DNA of 64,000 bases, taken from the NCBI GenBank assembly GCA_947069175.1, contig CAMTDV010000012.1, forward strand, positions 36,054,341-36,118,340, given 5' to 3'. Positions 34,045 through 45,575 of the stretch are shown here, one piece after another. The notes under the pieces are model-generated. The model ran no database searches and was not told where the DNA came from. It saw only the letters and a program-made list of their open reading frames with translations. Positions within the stretch are counted from its first letter, which is position 1; the number at the start of each line of letters is the position of its first letter. The stretch is from Scalesia atractyloides (lineage: Eukaryota > Streptophyta > Magnoliopsida > Asterales > Asteraceae). The position numbers were made by a program, and so were the translations under genes.

Positions 34045-36510
34045 TCAATCATGTGCAAATAATTTATTTTGAATTACTGTAGCCACTGTACTTGTCCAAG
34101 ATTTAGCACATTCTTCATATTTGTCACTCGCTTGAATTTGATGTGCACCCAGCACCAGAATATCCTCCTCGTGAAAACTAATTAGATCCAAAGTATCTGC
34201 CAGACGAAATGCCTTTTCTTTTGTAACAATTACAGCTTCAACCATTCTTGGATCATAGGCCCAATAGCAAAGATTCTACAGCACACCTTTCAGAAACTTT
34301 GGAACGGCTGGAATAACCTTGTCCTTGTCAGTCGGTGGCCAGATAATGTTTTGGAGCCGTTTGTGAGTATGAAGGTCTCAAACACCTGGGCTTTTCTTTA
34401 GATATGGCTGCAGTTTTCATTGTTGGAAAGTTATGAGATACTTCATGTTCAAGCTTTGAGTAAAATGCCCAACCAGGACCTCGTTGGTTCGGATCTGAGT
34501 CCGAGTAGTGAGCTCTTAACAGACTTTTCAGATCAATCTTAGTCCAGGATTCAAATTGTGTCTGTTTCGAATAATATTCTCTTTGTCCACTCTCTCGTAA
34601 CAGTCCATAAGTTCTGGTCGTGATCATATCTCCAACATTCCACTTCTGATTAGTTTCCAACTTTATCATAGTGACTCAACCCTATCTCCATGACATATCC
34701 GTGCGATACTTTTGAAGGATCCTTTGGCTGAAAATTCTCATAGAGAGGATTCACATCTTGATTTTTCATTACGATCATCTTCTTGCTGCTAGAACTCCCT
34801 TTTTGTGGCTGTTTCTCTTTCTTGATCTTTCAGCAGAAAGGTATGCATTCAGGCCTGCTTCATTTTCTACATCAGTTGCAACCTTTTCAGCTTCTATTCG
34901 TTCATGATGTGCAACGTTAGTCGGATCATCATCTTTATCTACAAACTCACTTATAAACTTTTTCTGCAACTTTGCCTTCATCTCGTAAACCTCTATCATT
35001 AGCAGACTCACATCTCCTTGAAGTTGCTCAATGGCTTGGTCCCTGATAGATATATGATTCTGTAAGGAAGCCGAGCGTTTTTCAGTTCATTTTCTTGCTC
35101 TAGCAACACTACTCTATGTTGTAGTTTGCCAACATCCACAACTTCATCCTCATCGCTATCAGATTGCTCGATAACTTTCATCCTTTCTACGGCCATTCTC
35201 ATCGCTGCCTCTTCATTCTCAGATAAACCAATGTCAGAACTACTTGCCTCCTCATGAGCACCACTAGAACTTTCTAGCTGCAGACTTGGATTAGGAATAG
35301 AGCATGGGCTTGGGGAAATCAGAGATATAGGTGCAAAAACATTCTCAGGTTCATCATCTTCAAATTGTGCTTCGTCAGAAGGAAAGATACCAGGAGAAGG
35401 GATACCGGAATCACACTTTAGGGATGCAAGTAAAGCTTTAAGATTTTAAGCAGAAATCAAATTTATCTCTCTCACAGTCTCCTCAACTGTCTCTGATTCA
35501 GCCTGTGTTGTTGCTTCTTCTATTTCTTCTTCTAAATCAAGATCTTCAACAATGGGTTCTGGTTATCTCGCTTTTTCTACGACCTGAATGTCATGCTCTT
35601 CAGCTACAAATGCTGTCACGGGTTTAGGAGCAGATACAATTTCCTTGAATTTCCCTTGTTTAATAAGCTCATATCGACCCACAAACTTGACCTAAGGAGA
35701 GTCTCGCTGTTTGCACGCTGCTTCAAAGCAACTCGGTCCTAGTAGCTTTAAGTTCAGATGGTTTGTGCCCTAATAAGCTCAGGATGCTTCTTGTAAATAA
35801 TCATCAGTACAAATCTTGGATAAAGCAGGAATACCTTCTTCTTTGTACTCTCCAACATGCTTTTCAATGTTGTCAATAATGAAAACCGAAAAGTTATAAT
35901 CCCAGTCGTTTACTAATGAAACAAGTGCAGCTGTCTAAGTCTGGTTCAGTTGGTCCTGGCCACCCTTGTTATCTGAAATACATTGTAGAAATATGTGGAC
36001 AAGACACCTCCAATATGGAGCGAATAACTTTTTCAGCGCTGTTGGATATGCTCCTTCATAGCTCATTCGACAAAGAGCTTTCATCACACTATCCTTATCA
36101 AATGCAGTAGCATGACATTCACTATCCCCAAATTGTAATCCTTCTCGTACGTCTGTCTCTGAAACTTTAATTTCACTCTCTCCGATCTTTATTTCAATGA
36201 AGGCACCTCCACCCTTGACTTTTGCGTTGATCCAGAAGTCCTGAATCATATCTTCATCGATTACTGGATTTGACTTTAGAGCATGAGTGATCCGGTAGTT
36301 GTTCAGTCCTGAAACTAGTGAATAAAATCTCTCTTTATATTCTGGTGGAGGATCAGACAAATAGAAGGCTTGATTATGAAAAGCTTCGACTTCCAGCTTG
36401 CGTCTATCCATCATTTTCTGAGCCATTTCTGCACATGAAATACAGATATCATCATTCATAGCAAAATTAATTTCCTCTAAACTGTTATGACATGTCAACT
36501 TGGTTGACAA
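34045..36510 (-). pseudogene. copia-2 env-like ORF (extra ORF after pol)
   Basis: The best open part is N-terminal (36510-35935, 191 codons), with a conserved-looking segment DEDMIQDFWINAKVKGGGAF and SETDVREGLQFGDSECH, related to the corresponding part of copia-1. Downstream, in shifting frames, are a Glu/Ser-rich linker (about 35200-35560), coiled-coil-like stretches (35100-35200, LQHRVVLLEQENEL; 34930-35010, LLMIEVYEMKAKLQKKF) and a C-terminal region (34328-34669, 34045-34245) that I cannot assign. No signal peptide or membrane helix is evident. It ends about 40 bp before the polypurine tract. Function unknown. Confidence 0.7.
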
Positions 36511-36639
36511 GTTAGCGCTTCAGAGGTGAAGGTCAGAGGGTCAAAAGATAACAGAAGTTCAAAGGTTCACAGGTCAGATGAACTCGAATGACAAAGGTTC
36601 AAGTCAATGATCCCTTGTCATTCAGGATGGTTCATACAA

Positions 36640-36950
36640 GAGCATTCGGAATGCATCTGGAAAGCAGATGAGATGCATCCGAGATGCACTCGAGATGCAC
36701 CTGGAATGCATCCAGAATGCATCTGAGATGCATCCGAGATGAAGAAAGATCTACCTCGGAGACAGAGATGAAAGAGAGCTAGATAAACAGAATTCGAAAT
36801 GACTAGAGATGGGCTTTATATAGGCTCGAAACATAGCCCAGCCCATCTCTGAACAGTTGATTCGAGATGTGACTAGGCCAGGTCCATTTCTAACCAAGTC
36901 CATCTCGAAACAGTAAACAAACTAGGTGAATGTATTCGAGATTAGTGGAC
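36640..36950. repeat. CCGAGATGC array in copia-2 spacer
   Basis: About eight GAGATG copies, most as CCGAGATGC/CTCGAGATGC/CTGAGATGC, with related GGAATGCATC forms. Spacing is tightest (10-16 bp) at 36670-36745. On the element's strand the motif reads CATCTCGG. It is the same motif as in the leader array at 45040-45485. Confidence 0.8.
36812..36823 (-). promoter_or_regulatory. TATA-like box in copia-2 spacer
   Basis: CTATATAAAGCC on the minus strand, about 300 bp upstream of the env-like ATG and inside the array. A possible internal promoter for the env-like ORF; sequence match only. Confidence 0.3.
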
Positions 36951-37847
36951 CTACTCTAAACAGAAATATTTAATTCTTTTCAGGCCCCTATCAGTTTTAA
37001 CCAGTCCCGAACAGTAACACCTTCTGTTAAAATCTGTGATCTAACTGACCAAGCAACCAATCTTACAGAAAGAAATACTATTAATAAGAATAGTAATCAC
37101 AAAGAGATAAGGGGAGAGTTGCCATGAGATCAAACTAGTTCTGAACTAATTAAGTAACATTTTTCGGCATGAGTTTGGTCAGACAAAACCGTGTGATTGC
37201 TGATATATTTGTCCTTTTAAACTCATCGCATCAATCTTCAATTTTCAACCTTGTGACTTCATCAAGTAAGTTTGCAATAACATCCGTGTGTCCCACATCA
37301 GGCATACCCCTGTGATCAAGGTAATCACAACAATTCATCGTAACAAGTGAACATACTGAGGTCATCCTTTCTACTTACAATGTCCGATTTGTTGGTGAAC
37401 TGGTCGGTACAACGTACTGCAGAGAGACCAAACAATATCAGACAAGGGTTAGAGGCACAATACCTTATACAGTATGTTTTAGTTTTAGGTTTTTCTCGTA
37501 AGAGATTTCCCTTTTTAAGGTTTTGGCCCTTTCATTTAGCCTCTTTTAAGAATATCCTGACTGTGCCTAGGTCTGCATGTATCTGGATGCAAAAGAAGGG
37601 CAGTCCTGATATCCCGGATGACTTATCGACATAAAGACTATCAACACCAGATTTAAGACCATGAAACATATGCCGATGATACGTTACCCGCAAGATGCAT
37701 AGTTTGTCCGAGAGTTAATTACTTGGGATTCTTTTTTACTCTTGAGCGATAAGCCTATCAACACATCACAACAATCCTCGCTTTTACAACATCAATACCT
37801 TACATGTGTTGACCAAGTACATTAGATTTGAGCAACAAAGCAAATAT

Positions 37848-37860
37848 TTCTCCCGCTAAA
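37848..37860 (-). other. Internal polypurine-like site, copia-2
   Basis: Reads TTTAGCGGGAGAA on the minus strand, about 75 bp after the pol stop. It is one base away from the TTTAGGGGGAGAA site at the same place in copia-1. Confidence 0.55.
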
Positions 37861-37932
37861 TTTGTGGAGAAGTAGAAAACTTTATGTATAAATTTAGTTA
37901 TTTTGCGATATAATGTTTTTTAAGAAATTTGC

Positions 37933-38410
37933 TTAGTCGGTAAAGCGCATCATTTTCAAAAGGTCCACAAGCACTTTGAATCTCGAATTGCTGACAGGTT
38001 TTGTAAAAAGATACGCTGAATTAGCATCTGTGTGGATCTGTTCAAGTTTAATTAATCCTCTGTCGAAGCAATCTCGAATAAAATGAACTTTGATATCAAT
38101 GTGCTTGGTTTTGGAATAAAAAACAGGGTTTTTGACAATCTGGATAGCGGCATCATTATCACAATAGATAGTAGTGTTAAGATAAGTTAAACCATAATCC
38201 TCAAGCTGATGTTGCTTCAAAATAACATGGGAACAACATGCAAATGCTGCAACATATTCTGCTTCTGCAGTAGATAAAGACACTGTTTGTTGCTTTTTGC
38301 ACAGTCAGGAAATAAGCCTGTCTCCCAGGTATTGGCATCCAGCTGATGTGGACTTCATGTCCCTGTCTGTCCCTCCAAAGTTACTGTCAGAAAAAGCAAA
38401 CAGATCAAAA
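37933..38410 (-). pseudogene. copia-2 RNase H and pol C-terminus
   Basis: Open frame 38283-37933: SLSTAEAEYVAAFACCSHVI, IYCDNDAAIQIVKNPVFYSKTKHIDIKVHFIRD, then the pol tail ending at 37933. RNase H residues E (AEAEY) and D (CDND) are present. The upstream half is out of frame (TDSKSTSAGCQYLGD-type, 38300-38390). Confidence 0.88.
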
Positions 38411-39400
38411 TTCAAATCTCTAGGATACTAGAGGCCCAGTTTGGAGCACCCTTGAGGTATCGAAAGATTCGTTTAACAACTGAAAGATGAGAAAGTTTAC
38501 GATGTGCTTGATATCTGGCACATTGACAAACCGCAAACATGATGTTTGATCGGCTGGCAGTTAAGTACATCAATGAACCAATCATAGATAGGTACATTGT
38601 TGGATTGACTGGATCACCTTCAGCAATGGTCGTTCGGCAATGGGCGACTCGATGGGTTTTGAGTTTGACATGTCGAATTTTGCAAGAATGTCCTGGACAT
38701 ATTTTCCTTGATGGATCAAGATTCCTTGATTGTTCTGACGAACCTACAAGCCAAGAAACATAGGCATTTCACCTAGAAAACTCATTTCGAACTTCTTTTC
38801 ATCACATCCTCAAATTCTTTGCACAACTCTTCATTGGTAGACCCGAAAATGATGTCGTCAACATAGGTCTGAACAAGGATAAGATCCTTGCCAACACGTT
38901 TAATGAATAACGTTTGATCTATCATACCCGTACATAACCATGAGCAAGCAGATGCTCTGTTAGAGTTGTATACCATGCACGAGGTGCTTGGTGCAAACCA
39001 TACAAAGCTTTATCTAACTTATACGCATAACCTTGCTTCTTTGGATCTGTAAAACCAGGGGGTTGAGCAACATAAATCTCCTCCTTAACCTTGCTGTACA
39101 AAAACACCATCTTGACATCCATTTGATAAACCGTGAAACCCATGTAGGATGCATATGCCAAGAAAATGTGTATGGCTTCTAGACGGGCTACGGGTGCATA
39201 CCTCATCATGGTCAAGGCTTTCGATCTGCCTGAATCCCTACACCACTAACCGAGCTTTGTTATGCACGATCACTCTAGTATTGCCTTGTTTGTTTCTATA
39301 CACCCAACGAGTACCAAGAGCTTGTTTTCCCTCTAGCAGCTTTACCAATTTCCATACTCCTAGCTTTTCAAACTGATTGAGCTCTTCATGCATTGCATCG
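38411..39400 (-). pseudogene. copia-2 reverse transcriptase
   Basis: Pieces on the minus strand: APVARLEAIHIFLAYASYMGFTVYQMDVKMVFL (39215-39090), YVAQPPGFTDPKK, LDKALYGLHQAPRAWY, then after a frameshift DQTLFIKRVGKDLILVQTYVDDIIFGSTNEEL (38976-38800; YVDD intact), and further on YLSMIGSLMYLTASRSNIMFAV (38597-38412). The region between motif C and that block is frame-shifted. Several breaks make it inactive although the catalytic Asp pair survives. Confidence 0.87.
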
Positions 39401-41069
39401 ACCCATCAAGGTTCCTATAAAGCAACATTAATGTTCTTAGGCTCAATTTGTGATATGAAACATGAAACAAACATGTGTTAATGGTTCCTGATCTACTACT
39501 GTTTGAACGCTGGCAGATTCAGGACCAATAACATTTTCAATTGGATGATTTTTCTGATTGCCTTGGGGAATTGCCACATCTGGTGCCTGCAAATTAGATT
39601 CTAAGTTAGAAGCACTTCCTAACACTATCCAAGATTGCTCCCCCTCATTTGATGCAGCAGTATGGATTACAGAAGGATAAACTGTGAAATCTAATGGAAT
39701 CGGCTCCAAAAATGGTGAAGCTTCTTGAACTATATGTTGTGGTGCAGAGGATTCAATGTTGCTGACAGGAGTAGGTTCGAGAACCTTGTCTCGAATTTGT
39801 GAAGAAGAATGCACGTCCGTAGGAACTTCATGAAATCCCGGAGTATCCATGGTGAGTTTCTTGAAAGAATCTTGAAGCAAAACAACATCATCTTCAGCTA
39901 TGATAGGAATGGGAAACACTGTTTTGAGAAATCTGCATCAACAATTAAATCACTAGAATATTAGAAGATTGAAACAAAGAAGAATAGTCATATAATCAAT
40001 CAGGTCCAAGTCTAGCATCTTTCGGATTTTCTTCCAGCCAATCCACATAATATGTCTCCATGATCTGTTTCTTAAGTTTGTTGTAGACACGATATGAGAT
40101 GTTCTTCACATAGCCGACGAAATAGCATGGATCTCCTCTTGCATTAAATTTTCCTTTAGCATCCAAGTTGAGTAGAACACAAGGATAGCCAAAAGTACGA
40201 AAATGTTGCATCGAGGGTTTTTGTCCCTCAACTATTTCATAAGGTGTCTTCATGTGACGTTTGTTGATGAGAGCATGGTTTTGAACATAGAAGGACGTTT
40301 TTCACTGCTTCTACCTAAAATATCAGTGGAAGACCAGAATCAATCAACATAGTACAAGCTGCTTCAATGAGAGTTCTGTTTCATCTTTCTACGACTTCTT
40401 TTTGTTGAGTAGTTCGAGCTGCACTATATTGACGATCATTCCTTTTTTATCACAAAAATTGTTCAGCTCGACATTCGTGAACTCTGTTCCATTGTCGCAA
40501 CGCATAATCTGCACTCGCTCGTTCGCTTGGTTCTCCATGAGAGTGATAATTTCTTTATTAGACTTGCAGTTTGACTCTTTTGTTCCAAGAAAAATACCCA
40601 AGTGAAACGAGAGTAGTCAACAGTGATAACCAGGCAATAATCTTTCTTTCGATACTCAGAACATTGCCAGGACCAAAAAGATCCATGTGAAGCAGTTCCA
40701 GAACTTTGGATGTCTTGTGCACGAGCTTGGGCTTATGAGGCTTACGGTGTTGCTTCCCACGAGCACAGGTCTCACAATTTTAAATTTACATGAAATCCTT
40801 GACTGGTAAATTTCTGACCATACCTCCCTTTGTCAGGCGATTAAGATGTTAAGATGCCCAAGTCTTCGATGCCACAACATTGCATCATGTTCAGCAATTT
40901 CAGAGAATAAGCAAGTAACTTGATCAGTGGGGGCTTTATTCATGTCGATCACGTAAGCATTACCACGTCGTTCTGTTTCAATCCAGTACCAATCCTTTGG
41001 TATGACAATTCCAGGTTTCAAGACCACGCATCCACCTTTTTTAAACAAAACCCTAAACCATTGTCGCAC
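39401..41069 (-). pseudogene. copia-2 integrase and integrase-RT linker
   Basis: Blocks: pre-integrase AMLWHRRLGHLNILIA (ending 40833), core RCDNGTEFTNVELNNFCDKKG (about 40430-40500), a YEIVEGQKPSMQHFRTFGYPC block and DPCYFVGYVKN (39996-40253), then a Ser/Pro/Glu-rich linker (39443-39919) of the kind that precedes RT in copia. The second catalytic Asp (CDNG) is visible; the first and third acids lie in damaged frames around 40620-40740 and 40330-40390. Confidence 0.83.
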
Positions 41070-41120
41070 ATCTGAGCGACACTGAGAAGACTGTGTTTGA
41101 GTTCAGGAACATAATTGACA

Positions 41121-41340
41121 TCAGAGAAGCTGAGAACCCCGTTTTGGACTGTGCCTTTCATCGTAATTCGTCTCGTTTCTCCCCAGCAAAAGTAACAAAT
41201 CCATCATCGAAGATTTGATATCATTCAACTGGGAGATGTCCCCGGTCATGTGTCTGGAACAACCACTTTCGATAAACCAAAGTCTAACAATAGCCCTCCA
41301 AAGCCGTTCCTGCACACAGAACAAGATAAGTGGGAGACGG
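41121..41340 (-). pseudogene. copia-2 protease
   Basis: The motif reads WFIESGCSRHMTGDISQLND. The aspartyl protease triad is normally DSG; here the catalytic Asp codon is GAA (41268-41270), giving ESG. The rest of the block (SRHMTGD, about 41235-41262) is canonical. It should be unable to process the polyprotein even without the frameshifts. Confidence 0.82.
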
Positions 41341-44300
41341 GAACCCAGATCTTTTCCAATCCGGGTTGGTTAGAAGATTTTGATGCTTGAGGAGATGAAG
41401 AAATGAGATTTGGCAAGTGAGAGCGCTCTGACTGAGATCTAGCAATCTTTTTAGGTTTCTAAATCTTTAACTCTATATTATTTGAGAAAACATGTGATGA
41501 TGAGGCGTTTAATTTCTTGTATGGATTTACGAAAGCATTTGAGTTTGAATAATTTTTATTGTTTTTCTTTGCTAGATTTCAGTCCCCATAGAAGGCTTTT
41601 GATGACTTTGACGTCGATAATATGAAGTCATCTGATGGATGGAAATGAACACAGTTTCTAGCTATGTGCCCCGGAATTCCACAATTGAAGTAAGTTTGCC
41701 TTTTTGAGAAAAAAGACTCTTAATCGGCTTGTTATTGTTGGGAGCTGATTGGGTCTCTTCTTTCCACTAGGTGCAGATTTCTTGTGAGCACTTTTACTCT
41801 TAGGATAAACCTGCTCACAATTATCAGCACAAGAGTGAGTTTAACAGCTTTACCCTTCAATCTTAATTCAGTTGGTTTTTGAGTTGGGTTTTTCTTTTGA
41901 TTAACAACACTTGAGGAAATTTTCTCCTGAATTTTCATTGTGCACTGGCTTCTAGTTTTTCTAGATCATCTTTTCTTTGCAGGAGTGGATTCTGTAGTCT
42001 TAGTTTCATTTGAAACCTTTTCTTCTGAAATTAAAGTCTCAGAATCAACTGTTTCAGTTTCTTTGAAAATGGTTTCATTTGGAACTGAGCTTTCAGAATC
42101 AGAGGATTCTTGGTCACCAGATGATGAGCAAGTTTTGTCAATATTTTGACTGTCGTAATCGTCTTGCTCATTATCTGATGAGTTAGAATCTTCAGTCTGA
42201 TTTCCAGAAATATCAGATGTCTCCTGTTCACAAACATTTACATTCAAACAGTCCATCACAACAATATTTTCAGTTTCACTAGATCCAGAGATATCTGAGG
42301 TTTCCGTTGAGGTTTCAGAAGAACTACAGTAGTTTTCTGAATCACTCAAAACTAAAACCTCAGACTCCTTTCGACTGTTAGTTAAATCATGGACTGAATA
42401 AAAAACCATATCATTTGAAGTTTCAGTTTCAATAACATTGGAAAAACCATGAGTCTCAAAAACCAAAGACTGAACAAAATTCCAAACATAGTCATCATGT
42501 TTATCACATAAAGAAACATCTGTGTCATCAGTAAAATTGGATGTGATTCATTATCCACCTTTGATTTCTCCTCGTTATCACTGACTCTTCACATTCACTA
42601 AAGCAGTTAACTTCCTTTTTAGAATCAGATTTAAAAATTGTTTTCACAAGTTCTTCGGATGGAGTTGTTGTTGACTCCTTTTCACCTTTCAAATTTTTAA
42701 CTGACTCATTCGAGCACTCTTTTATCATTAATTTTTGCAAAACTTACAGGCTTTTGAAAATCAGTTGATTTGGCATTCTTATACTTGAAAGGTTCCCAAG
42801 GAACGTAGTCACTTGGTTTTCCAAACGCCATTTTATCATAGTTTTCCAATTCTTGCTCAGTGAGCAGCATTCTTGAATAATTATGATTGTATGGCGGAGG
42901 AACTTGTGAATAACCCAACCCTTTTCCCTTGTTCTCTTTGATTGCCATTTGCATATTGCACAGATTGCGAACAGTGTCACTAGAAGTATCATATTTCTTA
43001 ATATTCAATTCATTTTGTTGAAACTTTCTAGTAAGAACTCCCAGCTCAACTCTTACCAAGTCGCATTCCAAAGTTTTTTATTGTAGTTTGGTTTTATAAT
43101 CATGAACCCAACATTTCTGTTGGTTTACGTCCCGGTGGAGTTGAGCTATGTCCTTCTTTAGAGCATCAATCTTTTCGCAGAGAATTCTATTGTTCTCACG
43201 AAGACCAATGTACTTTGACATGGCACTGTTGTAATCATTAATGAGATTGAGATTATGAGCTCTCATTTGTGTCATTTTATGTTTACGATCTTCTGAGCAT
43301 AGAAGAGAACTTATCATTTCGGAGAGAGATTTGGGCTCCTAAGTTTGCGCCATCAAGCATTTGAGATGATCTTCAGCCACCTCAGTAATCTTCAGAGATT
43401 CCACTTGAGCTGCAGCATCAATCCAGCTGAAACCATGATGCTCTTGTACCATTAGGGCCTTTCCTACTCCTGATCTGCCTTAGCTTGATGAAATTGATAA
43501 TGATGTATGCTCTGAAGAAACTGGAACCATGGACCTTTCTGAATTCCTAGCAGCAGCAGGAGCAGTAGTTGCTTCATATCCCACGGGTGTCTTTTGTAGT
43601 CTCTGGCGAAGTGTCCGGGTTTATGACATCTGTAGCATCTCAACTTATCCTTGACTAACCCAGTGTGAATGTTTGACATTGGACGACGCTCGTATCTTTT
43701 TTGAAACTTTTCTGCTCCAAAGCAGCCATGGCTAGATTCCATGACACATCCAGTTCTTCAATGTCTTCTTCAACCACATGATTCAGATCGGTAGCAAACA
43801 CTGAAGGAGGCAAGAGATCTCCTACTTGAAAGGCATTCAAACTGTTAAGCATTGAAGCTGCCAAGGGTAACTCCTCTTCATTTTGTTTGGTCAGAAATGC
43901 AAGATTTTCAGTGGGGGTTGTGGATTGAACATTTGGAGGAGCTGGAAGATCAATGGGATTGTAGACAACGTTTGCATGCTGAGCTAATTGATAAGGTAAT
44001 TGCTGAGCAGCAATAGAAGTCGGAACGGAGTTGGTTGGAAGAGACATGACATAAACATAGTTAGTCTTTTGGGCTTGAAGTTGTGCTTGAGTCAAAGGAC
44101 TGAAAACAACATTTGGATTGTTGTTTATCACGGGGCTAAAGATAAGATTAGGATGACTTTGAGATATCAAGGCAGTGTTAGAGCCAGTCACCCCTGCAGC
44201 CATCATAGAGTTCTTGTGGTTTAGTTCTCTTTGCTGATTATCTATTTCACATGATTTGATGGTGGCGATTAGTTCAGTAAGAGCAACTTCATTCAGATTT

Positions 44301-44860
44301 TTTGTACGTTTGATCATTGAAACATCAGCATCCCAAGACTTCGGCTATGAATTCAATAGTTGACGATTCATCCCACTGTTAGTGATTGAAATTCTGGCAC
44401 TAACCATCTGTGAAATAAGTTAGGCGAATCTCCTGATTTGATTTTCCACAGTCTCTCCATAAATGTGATTAAAAGAACTAAACTGTTGGTTCCGCATATT
44501 CACCCTGCTAGGTTTCATATCAGTGTTTCCTTCGTACAAATTTTTCAGCACATCCTAGATTTCTTTTGGACTTGTGCAGTTTCTGACAACAATTGAGATG
44601 TTAGGACCAAGTGCCATGGTAAGATTTGCCATTGCCTTATCGTCGTCATCCTTGATTTTTCGATCTTCATCAGACCACAAACTTTCTGGTTTCGAAATTC
44701 GAGTGTCTAGATCATCTGTAGTTGCGTACATGATTGTGCGGGGACCATCACGAATGCACCTCCACATTCCGGGTTCCTTTGCTTTCCAATACTATTCAAA
44801 GCGCCAAGTCCATTCAAAGTAATCATCACCATACAACAATCTTGGGATCTTGGTAGACAT
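41341..44860 (-). pseudogene. copia-2 gag
   Basis: The start is ATG at 44860-44858 (MSTKIPRLLYGDDYFEWTW). The UBN2-type Gag core follows with stops (AMANLTMALGPNISIVV, EGNTDMKPSRVNMRNQQF). A 220-codon open segment (44317-43655) is Asn/Gln/Pro-rich. A zinc knuckle CYRCHKPGHFARDY (about 43596-43638) has Tyr in place of the last Cys (codon 43596-43598, TAC). Downstream is a long coiled-coil and acidic Ser/Glu/Thr-rich region (43317-41966) typical of SIRE-type Gag extensions. Multiple stops; inactive. Confidence 0.83.
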
Positions 44861-45039
44861 TCCAAAACTCTGGTCTAGTTCCTGATGTATGCCAGAGTCT
44901 GAGACTGAATGGTTGTTAAGGTAGCATTGGTGAGATTTACAGCCGTCAGAATGCTGTGTGGTTTCATTCTCAAAGATGGTGAAAAGATATCAAACAGAGA
45001 AGTGAACAGTAAACAGCTCTCTGAACAGTAACTCTGAGT

Positions 45040-45485
45040 CGAAATGGGAATAAATGATCCGAGATGGTAATAGTTGGTCCGAGATGCTACAGTTGATCCG
45101 AGATGTCAACAGTATCCCGGAACAGTGAACTTTCTGAGTAAATGATGATCTGAGATGCTACAGTTGATTCGAGATGACAACAGTATCCTGGAACAGTGAA
45201 CTTTCTGAGTAAAAATTAATCCGAGATGCAAGTTTAGAGATTCGAATTGATCTGAGACGGTCAAAGTTATTTCGAGATGTTCAAGTAAACAATCCTAAAT
45301 GGTCCGAGATGGTTCGAGATGTTCAAGCAAACAATCTGAAATGATCTGAGATGGTTCGAGATGTTCAAGCAGACTATCCGAGACTATCCGAGAAGGTTCG
45401 AGATCTTCAAGAAGATAAATCCGAGATGGTCCAATATGATCCGAGATCTTCAAAAAGACTATCTGAGATGATTCGAGATCTTCAA
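45040..45485. repeat. CCGAGATG array in copia-2 5' leader
   Basis: Thirteen exact GAGATG copies plus about seven one-base variants (GAGACT, GAGATC, GAGACGG), usually preceded by TCC, TTC or TCT. A longer unit (GATGCTACAGTTGAT...AACAGTGAACTTTCTGAGTA) is duplicated near 45085-45215. It lies between the PBS and gag on the element's strand. Confidence 0.85.
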
Positions 45486-45560
45486 CAAAAACCGAAACAG
45501 AAGCAGGTACGATCAGAAAACCGTGTGATATCAGATCTAAGCCTGGAAACAGGTTCAACA

Positions 45561-45573
45561 GGCTCTGATACCA
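45561..45573 (-). other. copia-2 primer-binding site (tRNA-iMet)
   Basis: TGGTATCAGAGCC on the minus strand, two bases from the LTR end; 13-nt match to the complement of initiator tRNA-Met. Confidence 0.9.
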
Positions 45574-45575
45574 AT

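Larger units (their letters stand above)
36511..37932. other. copia-2 pol/env-like spacer
   Basis: Non-coding spacer between RNase H and the env-like ORF. It contains the GAGATG array (36640-36950), a TATA-like box and, near the pol end, a polypurine-like site (37848-37860). No gene is seen in 36960-37840. Confidence 0.6.
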
